NCBI GenBank assembly: GCA_003049465.1
Contig: PYSS01000132.1
Span: 4,213-68,212 of the forward strand
Origin: Magnaporthiopsis rhizophila
Taxonomy: Eukaryota; Ascomycota; Sordariomycetes; Magnaporthales; Magnaporthaceae
DNA: 64,000 nucleotides
Reading direction: 5' to 3'
In this document: positions 54,872 through 64,000 of the stretch, piece after piece
How the letters are laid out: every line of letters starts with the position of its first letter
How positions within the stretch are numbered: position 1 is the stretch's first letter
The notes under the pieces: model-generated
What the model was told of the DNA's origin: nothing
Databases searched by the model: none
What the model saw: only the letters and a program-made list of their open reading frames with translations
Translations under genes and position numbers: made by a program

Positions 54872-57231
54872 TTACATCCATAACCTCGCTGTTCCATCGG
54901 CACCAGCTGATATACACCAGGGCTCTACAGTATGCCAATCAACTTCCATGACACCGAGCGAGTCGACGACCCTGTGGCCGTGCAGAGTCTTCAACGGCAC
55001 AATGGTTGCGTTTTCCATGAGGTCGCTGACCACCTTGCCGTGGAATATCTGCAGTGTACCATCATCACTGGCGTCGGCGAAGAGTGGCAGGCCGCCGCGG
55101 TGGTACTTGACAGCCCTGATAGCCTGGGGGTGGAACCGCATCGTCTTGTAGGGGCGCGTCGACAGGTCCAGGTCGATCCATAACAAGCGTCTGTCGTACG
55201 ACCCAACCACCATGTTGTCGCCACCGGGGTGCACGTCGAATGACGAGATCCATCGGGCGCCCGGCTGCACCACCTTGACCAGCTCGAGACGCTGCAGGTC
55301 ATAGCAGCGGATGGCCCGCTGCGTCGCCACGAAGAAGAGCGGCCGCGTCGGGTGGAAGTGCGCCACCTGCGCGAGGCCTGCTAGGCGCCGGAATGGGATC
55401 TGCGTTAGATGCCGTGAGAGTGTGTGCACCGCCACAGAGCTTCGCTGGCCCGTCGGCGACACTGTGCAGAAGTGGTCGCCACGCCTGTGCCAGCTGATGA
55501 CCTTGACGGGCGACCGCACCGTCACCTTTAGCAGCACGCCCTCGTCCTCGAGCCTGGCCCCCGGCCGCGCCCACTTGGCCGCCGGCTGGTTGCCGTCCGC
55601 CGTCATCTGGTTGCTGCCGCCGCCATTGACGGCTGCGTGGCCAAATCCGGCGTCTAGGACGGCCCGGCTCGCCTGCTCAGCTTCCGGGTCGATGTCCGGC
55701 GGCACCATGAGGAATATGTCCTCGCCCGCGGCCGCCGCCAGGATCATGGTGTCGCGGTTGGGCCGCCAGCGCACGGCGCTCACGGGCTCGTCACTGCTAA
55801 CCTTGACGCTCCACACGAGGCGCGACGGGTTGATCATCCAGATCTTGATAGTCCCGTCGTCGCCGCCCGTCGCAAGCCACAAACCTGTCGGGTCCACGGC
55901 CGCCGACCTTACCCGGCCCTCGTGGCCCTTAAATATCATCTGGCACACGGTCGGGAACGGCCTCAGGTCCTCGGGCCGCGGCAGCTTGGGCAGCAGCGAG
56001 TTGGGGTCGATGTTTAGCCTGTTCTTCCGTACCCTGGGGGCGAGGTAGAGGTCTAGGCAACGCCCGAAGCGCTCCTTGACTAGGCTCTCATAGCCTGGCA
56101 CCTTCCTGAGCGAGTCGTACTTGTGTGGCAGGTATTCCTTCTCCCTCTCTTCCGGCTCCAGCTTCTCCCACGCCTCCCTCTCCGCCTTGGTAGGGACATA
56201 CTCGGGCGGCGGGTTGTAGCTCATATCGTAGCCGGGCGGGGGCAACTTCGGCGCAGGTATGTGCATCACGTGCTCGGCACGAGGCTGTTCGTCTTGCCAG
56301 ACGTCGTAGTACTTCTCTTCTTTTTCGGCCTCCTCCTTCTCGCGCTCCTCGGGCGGCCTGTATGGAGCAATGCGGCCTTCCCTGATGGCGCGGACCAGCT
56401 TCATGACGCGCTTGGCCTCGTGCTTGGACGGGAGGAACCTACGCTTTGGTTCAGGGGCGGCGCTCAGGGGCATCTTTTCCTCAATTCCCGTGAAATACTC
56501 GACCGTGTCCTGAAAGAGAGACCTGGCTGTCAGAGGAAAGGCACAGACGCCAAAGCAAGGGTAGGTCAGGGAGCTACACTCACGGGATACGGGTCGTAGC
56601 CCTCCTCTGGGATCTCGTTCATCTGCACGCGCTTGAGCAGCTCCAGCTCATCCTGGCTCAGGTTCAAGGGCTGGCCGGTGGTGGGATCCGTCAAGCCAGT
56701 CCAGCCCTTTGGTATCTCGATGCTCTCAAGCAGTGAGTCCAATGCCTGTTTCCGCTCGGCTGGGCGCATGAGCTTTTTGCCGTCGATGGTGTAGCCGATG
56801 TGCGGGTACGCATCGTAAAAGGAGAGCGGAATGTTGCCAATGGTGTTCTCTCCGCCCTGCGCGTCCGTGTCGTCCGAGTCGTAGACAGGATCGATTTCGT
56901 CGTAGACGTAGCGCACTCCGCCGTTGGCATCCTCGACGATCCTGTAGTTTGGCCGATCGTCCTCTTCATCTTCGGCCCCATTTCTTGCGCCATCTGCCCC
57001 AGTTTCCGCGCCCTTAGAAGCTGGTTTGAGGGGATCCTCTTCATCCTGGTCCGGGACCGCACCGTCTTCATCCTCCTCGTCGTCCTCCCCGGCCTCGGAT
57101 TCGTCTGCTTCATCGTCGTCCTCGCTTTGCGAGAGGGCACCATCGAGAAGACCGTCGACGATCTCGTCATCGGACTCCTCGACAGCCTTCCAAGGAAGCT
57201 TTCGCTTTCGACTTGTTAATTGCGGACCCAT
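54872..57231 (-). CDS. erb1: ribosome biogenesis protein ERB1 (BOP1)
   Basis: This nucleolar WD40 protein joins Nop7 and Ytm1 in the PeBoW complex for 27S pre-rRNA processing and 60S subunit assembly. The structure is complement(join(54872..56509,56583..57231)) with the exon edge at 56584, i.e. the intron is 56510-56583 (GTGAGT donor, TTTCAG acceptor), giving 761 aa. The ATG at 57231 (MGPQLTSRKRKLPWK) is chosen over an upstream in-frame frame without support. Residues 15-95 are a long acidic stretch. The BOP1NT domain spans about 128-385 (GNIPLSFYDAYPHIGYTIDG, EEGYDPYPDTVEYFTGIEE, KRRFLPSKHEAKRVMKLVRA). It is followed by WD40 repeats to the end (GGDDGTIKIW, DASDDGTLQIF, GADGTARLWM). It is complete and ordinary. 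It is divergent from the Zn2Cys6 gene. Confidence 0.96.
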
Positions 57232-57939
57232 TGCTTGGTCTGTGGATGAGAGATTGTTAACCGTTGAAACTGCGCGGCAATTGGCGCCGGGTTTTTCTGC
57301 ATACGACACTGGTAACTTTTTTTCTGATCTTTTTTTTCTGCCGATTTCCTCTCGGCGGGGGGAGTCGCGGACCCAAGCGCGAAGCTCTTCACCGCCTTAT
57401 ACCCTCTCCATAGTGAGCCGCGGGTTAGGGTCGGCAGGCCTCCAGAGCATCGGCTTTATTCTAGGTTCCCCAATTCCGTTGACTTTGACAAGTCCCCCAG
57501 CATCGTAAACGCGCTAAATACCCGTGGATCAAACAGGAGATTTCGGGAAAGTCAACAACACCATCGTTCACCTCAGAATTCACGCCGAACGCGGCGTCAA
57601 ACACCTCATCCTCTGTGAGCATGTTATTATGTCAGCATCGACGGGTTGTGGCCGGAGGCCCAGCCCGGTGATTCCAAAAAGGGATAAGCCCCAAGCTGTA
57701 TAAGAGCAGGAACACGTGCTCTCTTACGCACCCATAGCTTTGCCTGCCATGATTTCTCATTGCTGGCCTCGATCTGGGCGCGACCTTTGTGGCCAGCCTG
57801 ACGTAACTGGAACTTTCTTAGGAAGTCTCCGGTCTTTGATTGCTCAAGAACACACAACCCACAAACGACTGTTTTTCATTCCTCAAGACGTTGCGCCTGA
57901 TACTCAGTGATCTATTTCATCGAAGCCGGGCCCAGTCAG
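57232..57939. other. divergent promoter region, erb1 / Zn2Cys6 gene
   Basis: This is about 700 nt between two start codons. It contains a TATAAG at 57698-57703, about 240 nt upstream of the transcription-factor ATG, and CACGTG at 57715-57720-like sequence (ACACGTGC). I see no coding sequence. Confidence 0.45.
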
Positions 57940-59586
57940 ATGGCTTCGTCAGAAGCCCCTGTGGCGTCAATCGCCCCTGAAAGTGGGGTGTCGCGACAAC
58001 CAAAGCAGCGACGAGCATGCGATGAGTGCAGGACGCGGAAGCTGGCCTGCAGCAAAGAGCCGACCGGGTGTGCTCGCTGCAAGTGGGAGGGCATTGTATG
58101 CCACTACTCTCCCCAGAAGCAGATGGGCCGACCGAGGAAGCGGCCGCGCCCCGAGGTCTCGGGTGATGGCGATAGCAGGGCTGCTCAGCCACAACCACCG
58201 CCGCAGCAGGACCTCCCGACGATCGGCGACGACATGGATTCCATTTCCATGATGCCTGACTTTGCTGCCTTTGATTTGGACCCGGGGCTAGTCGACAGCG
58301 GCCCCAGCCTATTCGACATGCTCGACCCAGCCTTGTCAACGACTTGGATGCAGCCTAGCAACGATGTCGGTAGCCAAGTCGAGCCTGGCACGGTGGGACC
58401 GAGAGATCGATACTCGGGCCCATGGGGAGGCCTCATTGGACTAAGCTCCGACGGCGAGGGCGCTGGTGGTGCTCTCGCCGCCAACGGGCCCGATATGTGG
58501 ACACAACAGCCACCTCAAGCTGAGTCGCATTCACCACCTGGACGGCGCCGGCTCCTCAACCCCCACCTCACCAACGGGATCCCCTTCTCAGGCCTAGACG
58601 ATCTTGGACCAGAGCCAGGCCTGACGCCGTCGCCACCGTCACTCACCTCGGACGGATCTCCGACGCCTGTAGCCACCGCCGCCACTGGAGACAGCCCTGA
58701 CTCCTGGTCCTCGCAGCCACGGCACAGCCAGCACTATCAACTCCCGGATGAAATCCCCAGAACAAGCGTTTTTACCACCACCCCCGTCCGCGCTCCCTCC
58801 AACGGCTCTTGTTCCTGCCTGGCCAAGATGTACCTGGCCCTCGACTCGCTGCAAAACCTGCCGGACAAAGTCGGCCCGGCCATGGCGTGCGCCCGAGGGG
58901 CCGCAAAGACGGCCTGGGAAGTGACCGAGTGTCAGACGTGCTCGCCGCCAAACTTCACAGACCCCTCGTACAAGCCGAGCACCCAATCCTTCCAGAACCT
59001 GATGCTGCTCGGGGCCCTGCTGCCCTCCATCGCCAACGCGTACAACACCATCCTGCCCATGATCGACGCCGAGGCCGAGGCCTGCCGGGTCGAGGCCGCC
59101 GCAGCACGCCGCCGCCTACACGACCCGCTCGCCCGCCGCCCCGAGCTGGTGTTCGACATTGAAACGTACGGCGGGTTGTGGGGCCGCGTCGCCAGCCGGT
59201 GCCGCGACGGCAGGCTCGGCAACGTGGTGGCCGCCAAGTCGCTGGACCCGGACACGTGGCGGTCTCTGGTGCGCGCGCTGCTGCGGCTCGACGTCTACGG
59301 ACTCAGCGGCGAGATGACGTGCGGCGGGCCGACAACAACGTCGACGGTTCAGGGCGGCGTTGGCCCCGCCGACATTGTGCGCCAGATCGGGCTCAAGGAC
59401 ATTGTGGACTTTTTGCTCGAGCGGTCCCGCGCCAGACACGCAAAGATTGACGAGCTGATCGCGGCTGGCGAGATCGTCGATGCGAACTGTATCAACCATA
59501 AGCCCTTGCCTCCGGGGCAGAAACACGCCTGTCAGAATGTGCTCGAGGTGGCTAGGCTCTCCATTGAGCGCCTTGTCATTGCCTAG
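57940..59586 (+). CDS. Zn2Cys6 fungal-type transcription factor
   Basis: This is a single-exon gene of 548 aa. The ATG at 57940 (MASSEAPVASIAPESGVSRQ) is chosen; the frame extends slightly upstream without better evidence. The binuclear zinc cluster is Cys27, 30, 37, 44, 47 and 54 (ACDECRTRKLACSKEPTGC and then ARCKWEGIVC), spacing C-x2-C-x6-C-x6-C-x2-C-x6-C. It is followed by a basic GRPRKRPR patch that could contact DNA. Residues 75-290 are Ser/Pro/Asp/Gly-rich and probably an activation region. The C-terminal part (about 295-548) is helical and begins CSCLAKMYLALDSLQNLP, a feature seen in AflR-type and related regulators without a classical fungal_trans domain. Target genes are unknown. It converges on palC, 262 nt away. 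Confidence 0.9.
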   Translation: MASSEAPVASIAPESGVSRQPKQRRACDECRTRKLACSKEPTGCARCKWEGIVCHYSPQKQMGRPRKRPRPEVSGDGDSRAAQPQPPPQQDLPTIGDDMDSISMMPDFAAFDLDPGLVDSGPSLFDMLDPALSTTWMQPSNDVGSQVEPGTVGPRDRYSGPWGGLIGLSSDGEGAGGALAANGPDMWTQQPPQAESHSPPGRRRLLNPHLTNGIPFSGLDDLGPEPGLTPSPPSLTSDGSPTPVATAATGDSPDSWSSQPRHSQHYQLPDEIPRTSVFTTTPVRAPSNGSCSCLAKMYLALDSLQNLPDKVGPAMACARGAAKTAWEVTECQTCSPPNFTDPSYKPSTQSFQNLMLLGALLPSIANAYNTILPMIDAEAEACRVEAAAARRRLHDPLARRPELVFDIETYGGLWGRVASRCRDGRLGNVVAAKSLDPDTWRSLVRALLRLDVYGLSGEMTCGGPTTTSTVQGGVGPADIVRQIGLKDIVDFLLERSRARHAKIDELIAAGEIVDANCINHKPLPPGQKHACQNVLEVARLSIERLVIA

Positions 59587-59848
59587 GTGGAAGGAACCAT
59601 CATTGTCATGTATTACAAGGTTTATGAAAATCATTCCTTTTGAATCTAGAAACTTTCCCCTTTTTCATCATCTTATTGTATTGAACTTTCATGATCACTG
59701 AGGCGTTATTGCAACGGTACTTCTTAAAGATCGGTCCTCGCATAAGCCATTGTCATAATCTTCCGCAACAGATCCACTTTGTGTTACTTGGGATGGCAAG
59801 TCTTACAGGGCAAGCATTTAGGGCCAGTTTGAAAGAAGCTACTTTACG

Positions 59849-61511
59849 TCAATAGTAGGAACTAGTGCTGGCAGATCTCCCGTATGCATCATTGGCTCCG
59901 GGATATGCGCCCACTACTGGCCGGTCATCCTTTACCTCATCCTCCGAATCCGAGCCGTTGCCGAAGTCATCAGAACCCTCGGGCGGCGCCCGCATCGACT
60001 CTAAGACCACGGGGTCAAGAGATGGCGGCTCGTAGGGTTTTATTGTGTGAATATCGCGTCCGGAGGGCATCTGAGCCAGAAGTGTGGCAGCAGCTGGGAC
60101 AAGTTGTGTGTTCATCTGCGAAAGGGAATCAGGGTTAGAGCCGGCACCAAGACAACCCCAACCAAAAATCCTGGGGCTCGGCAGCGGATCGGAAACCCAC
60201 GGTATCATTTTGCTTGGACCATTTCGCATCCAACATCTCTATCACGCGCATTTCGTCAAGCCGGCCGGCGTCGGCGCCCCAGCTGGTGCCCTTTTCGACC
60301 TTGCGGTCCTCGCGCTTCTCAGTCCACTCCTTGGCGAGCTTTCCCAGCCGGAAGCCGCCCTTCTTGCTGTCGCCGGACGAGTCGACTCCGAGCTCCTGCA
60401 GGCCCGCGTGCAGCCAGCCGATCGCGTTACCGGTCTGGCCGCCCAGCTCGGCGTCGATGCCGAAAAAGCGGCAAGCCCTGGCGCGCGCCGTCCGTCTGAG
60501 GTTTTCGATATATTTGATAAAGTCGCCACTTAGACCTCTACTGCTTGCGCCGCCGCTGCCCCCTCCGCCGCTGCCACTGCCACTGCCACCACTCATGCCT
60601 CGGACCAGGCCGCTCATCCTCCCGCCGGTGTTGGCGTCCCCACCGCCACCACCGCCCCCTCCTCCGCCCGCCGCCGACTGACAGAGGGCGACGGCCTGGG
60701 CGGCGTGCTCCGAGGCGGCGAGACAGAGGCGAGCAAACAGATGGGCGCGCACTTTTGGTATCTCGGGCGCGCGGTACATCCACTCCTTGTCCTGGGCGTT
60801 GCGGCTCTGGGCGATCAGGGCCGGGTATGGATCATCCTTGAGCACAGCAAGCAGGGTGGCCTCGGCGAGCGCCAGGCTCTTTTGGGCGGCGACGGTGGCG
60901 GGGCTAATGTCGGCGCAGGGTGCCGGGCCCGATGACGACGTGGACCGCTGGCTCAGGTAGTCGTAGACGGACGCGGCGTCCAGCAGCAGCCGGGTGGCGC
61001 CCGTCACGGCCACCAGGCGCTGCTCCGGCCCTGGTGGGGCGACGGACACGACGTACAGGGGCTGCAGGGCGGAGCGAGCCTGGAGCGACAGGGCGTTGGC
61101 TAGGGTGCTCAAGGCGAAGTAGAGTTCGTGCTCCAGCGAGCGGATGCGCACGCGGGGAGGCTCGCGGCCCGGCACGGGCGACTCGGACAGCGAGGGCCGC
61201 CACTCGATGGACGGAGCCGACTTGAGGACCACGTCGACCTGCTCGCCGTCGGCACCGGCGTGCGGGGAGCGGTGGCCGAGGCCGGCGTCGACGGCGAGCA
61301 GGTAGCGCAGGTAGTCGTTAATGCTGGCGACGACCAGCGACAGGCTCGGGGCCTGGGCCGAGGGTGGGAGGCGCTTGTGCTTCTTGAGAGTGTCCCGCAC
61401 GACGCCGCGGTAGGTGCTGGCGTTGAGGGGCAGCGACGGGTGTGTCTCGCAGCCGAAGCTAGACGAGAAGGAGAAGGCCGAGCAGGTCGGGAGCACGAAG
61501 GGGTACGGCAT
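59849..61511 (-). CDS. palC: pH-response regulator PalC (BRO1-domain protein)
   Basis: PalC is a BRO1-domain component of the fungal ambient-pH (Pal/Rim) pathway that links the plasma-membrane sensing complex to ESCRT-III (Vps32) and so to PacC activation. The structure is complement(join(59849..60115,60201..61511)), 525 aa. The 85-nt intron has a GTGGGT donor, a CTAAC-like branch site and a CGCAG acceptor, phase 0. The start MPYPFVLPTCSAFSFSS matches the family. The BRO1 domain covers about 1-440, with KEWMYRAPEIPKVRAHLFAR, the FIKYIENLRRTARAR helix and KWSKQNDT just before the splice site; the tail begins MNTQLVPAAATLLAQMPSGR. The middle contains a very long Gly/Ser-rich insert (about 278-325) inside the domain. 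The family call is firm. Confidence 0.93.
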
Positions 61512-62028
61512 GGCTGGGACGGGCGGGTGTAAGGAGGGCGGGGCAGCTACATGGGCGCGAGGATTTGTCTCTGCCCTCGGGGAGCTCTTGTCCGCCTTCG
61601 ATTGCGGCGACGCAGTCCGTAGTGTCGAGCCTACCTAGACGGCTTCTGTGATCAGTGTAACAGCTGGATATGGCAAAAAAAAATTTCAAAAAAGAAATAT
61701 TCCTTGAGACGTTCAATCGACAACATGTCATTGTCGTCGCGAAGTTCCTCTCGAATTGACTACAGTGCTGGGTCAATGATGTGACATCACAAGCACCCCC
61801 CTGGATTCCAGCGTCCAATCATTTTTCCCAGCGTTCCCCCACAACGCTAGCGTCAGGGGACCCGGAACCAAACTTGTTGGAGCCGTGGAGTGGAGAAAAT
61901 TCCCTGTAGCTTCGCTGGCAGCTTCCGTTCTAGCTTCCTCAAGTTGGTTTGGTGCTCGCTCAACACGCGCCCCTTCCGATGCGAACCCGACCCCGTCTCC
62001 CACAACACCTCCCATAGCCATTGACGCC
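61512..62028. other. divergent promoter region, palC / alg6
   Basis: This is 517 nt between two start codons. It contains a perfect 13-nt inverted repeat (listed) and a CCAAT box at 61815-61819. I see no coding sequence; a short frame upstream of the alg6 ATG is in phase but lacks an ATG in good context. Confidence 0.5.
61777..61789. promoter_or_regulatory. palindrome TGATGTGACATCA in the palC-alg6 promoter
   Basis: TGATGT and ACATCA are perfect inverted halves around a single G. The right half includes TGACATCA, which resembles a bZIP (CRE/ATF-type) site with one mismatch to TGACGTCA. It sits 240 nt before alg6 and 266 nt before palC. The regulatory role is inference from symmetry and position. 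Confidence 0.4.
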
Positions 62029-63932
62029 ATGGCCGGGTCTTCCGATACCTCTCTGCAGACGCCAAGGCCGCGCAAGCCCAAGAAGACCGCCGCCAGCGCC
62101 GCCGTCGTCCGGCCGCCAAGCCCCATACGATCTCCGAAGTCCCCCAAGGCCGAAGCTTTGGTGCGCGTCCCGACCTTCCCGCTGGCCGCCCTCCTCTGGC
62201 CCGCCCGCGGCTCCGCAACACAATGGGAGGTCCTGGCTCTCACCTTGATGGTGGTAGGCCTCTTCAGATGGGCCGCAGGGCTCTGGGGCTACTCAGGCAA
62301 GCTTCACCACGCCCACAGTGACACCGCGATACCTGCCATCCGTGCACCCTACTGACCCCCTCTTCCTCTCTCCAACATTTAGGCTTCCAGAAACCCCCCA
62401 TATTTGGCGACTACGAGGCGCAGCGACACTGGATGGAGATCACGACACAGCTGCCGATATCGCAGTGGTACTTCCACGACCTCGAGTGGTGGGGCCTCGA
62501 CTACCCGCCCCTGACGGCGTACCACAGCTGGCTTCTAGGCGTCATCGGCTCCCGTATCGACCCATCCTGGTTCGCGCTCTGCACCTCGCGTGGCTCTGCC
62601 GATCCCACGCTCAAGATATTCATGCGGGCCACGGTCATCGTGTCGGAATACCTCCTCTACATCCCCGCCGTAGTCGTTTTCGTCCGCCGCTTCAGCCGGC
62701 TGAATGACATCGCCTCCTGGACCGCCTCGGTTGCGCTGGTGGCCATCCTGATGCAGCCGGGCCTCATCCTCATCGACCATGTCCACTTCCAGTACAACAC
62801 GGTCATGCTGGGCTTTGTCCTGGCCAGCATGTCCAGCATGCTGGCTGGGAGGCTGCTCTGGGCCTCGGTGTTTTTTGTCCTCGCCCTGGGCTTCAAGCAG
62901 ATGGCTCTGTACTACGCCTTCAGCGTGTTTGCCTATCTCCTTGGCAGCTGCGTGTTTCCGCGCCCGAATCCTGCCAGGCTCCTGGCCATTGCTGCCGTCA
63001 CAGCCGCCTCTTTTGCCATCCTTGTCCTGCCCTTGGTTGTGGGCACCTTATACGATGTCCACCGAGGCATTACTCCTCGACCAGAGCTACAAGGGCCGCC
63101 TCCGCCACTACCCCTCTTTGCTTGGTTGCCCAACTACATCGACACTGACGCCGCTTACTATCCTATTGTCGAGCAAATGGTGCAGCTTATCCATCGCGTG
63201 TTCCCCTTCGCGCGCGGCCTGTTCGAGGACAAAGTGGCAAACTTTTGGTGCGCGCTCAACGTCGCCATCAAGCTGCGAAAGTATCCTGCCGACCTCCTGC
63301 AAAAGGCGGCTCTGGGCATGACACTCCTGTCTATCGCACCACCAAACCTGGTACTGTTCCTGCGGCCGCGAAAGACGCTCCTGCCTACGGCGTTCGCTGC
63401 AACTGCGTGGGGTTTCTTCATGTTCAGCTACCAGGTGCACGAGAAGAGCGTTCTGCTACCCTTGATGCCCATGACGATGCTGCTTGCGGGCAAGCAGGGC
63501 CTAGCGAGGGAGGTGCGGGCCTGGGTGGGTTTCGCCAACCTGTTGGGCGCATGGACCATGTTCCCATTGCTGCAGCGCGTCGACCTGCGTCTCCCGTATG
63601 CGGTACTCACCCTCCTCTGGGCCTACCTCCTTGGTTTGCCGCCGACATCGCTTGGGGCGTATTTTGACGAGAGCCTGACGACGTCCCCGGCGCAGTGGGC
63701 TACGGCGCTGGTCCACGGCGCCTTCTACGTGGCCATGGCGGCGTGGCACGTGGCTGACCTCAGTTTTAGGCCTCCTCCCGGCAAGCCGGACCTGTGGGTC
63801 GTGGCCAATGTTGGCATTGGGGCCGCCGGGTTTTCGCTCTGCTACCTCTGGTGTATGTGGAGGTTACTGCTCGACGCCGATCTAATATCCAAGTCTTGGG
63901 CCACCAAGAAGCCCAAGCTGAAGAATTTCTGA
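62029..63932 (+). CDS. alg6: ALG6 alpha-1,3-glucosyltransferase (dolichyl-P-Glc:Man9GlcNAc2-PP-Dol)
   Basis: This ER membrane enzyme adds the first glucose to the lipid-linked N-glycan precursor. The structure is join(62029..62296,62383..63932), 605 aa. The 86-nt intron uses a GC donor in the classic AG|GCAAG context and a TTTAG acceptor. This junction is required to give WGYSGFQKPPIFGDYEAQRH, the conserved first luminal loop with its catalytic Asp. The signature EWWGLDYPPLTAYHSWLLG assigns it to ALG6 rather than ALG8, whose motif is different (LDYPPFF). FQYNTVMLGF, GFKQMALYYA and FMFSYQVHEKSVLLPLMP are further family motifs, and about a dozen membrane spans are visible. The N-terminal 55 residues are disordered and Pro/Lys-rich, making it longer than yeast Alg6. 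It ends KKPKLKNF. Confidence 0.95.
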
Positions 63933-64000
63933 GCCGCTGGAGGTGGCTGCAGATGGGTACTGTACGCAGATCAGGTCGGTGGGGTAGAAGGGCTGGCTGG

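Overview
The window looks like a chromosomal segment of a filamentous ascomycete (Pezizomycotina, probably Sordariomycetes). The evidence is short introns of about 55-180 nt with GT-AG or occasional GC-AG ends, GC-rich coding regions, and fungal-specific proteins: AcrB, PalC, an AA9 lytic polysaccharide monooxygenase, a Zn2Cys6 regulator, and a relic of a heterokaryon-incompatibility (HET) gene. No tRNA, rRNA, CRISPR array or intact transposon could be supported by eye.

Left part (1-15.5 kb): an orphan Arg/Ser-rich protein gene (+) converges on the deadenylase gene ccr4 (-). A 4.5 kb non-coding interval follows. Then comes a long fungal SAM-dependent methyltransferase gene (+), which converges on a tiny intron-rich LYR-family gene (-). 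That gene is divergent from a hotdog-fold thioesterase gene (+).

Middle part (15.5-38.6 kb): a gene-poor stretch holds a decayed HET-domain gene and several homopolymer tracts, two of which contain an undetermined base. After it lie acrB (+), an AA9 LPMO with a Gly/Asn/Gln repeat tail (+), a GNAT acetyltransferase (+), a tannase/feruloyl esterase (+) and a cysteine-rich secreted orphan (-).

Right part (39.5-64 kb): msh3 (-), an MFS sugar transporter with six exons (+), an orphan 271-aa protein (+), a secreted SGNH esterase (+), erb1 (-), a Zn2Cys6 transcription factor (+), palC (-) and alg6 (+).

How the genes relate: the core genes serve mRNA decay (ccr4), mismatch repair (msh3), ribosome assembly (erb1), N-glycan assembly (alg6), pH sensing (palC) and the ubiquitin network (acrB). 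Between them sits a loose set of genes for plant-polymer use: LPMO, tannase/feruloyl esterase, sugar transporter, SGNH esterase and a Zn2Cys6 regulator. Whether that set is co-regulated is inference. All exon structures were built by eye from splice signals and reading frame. Untranslated regions are not mapped.
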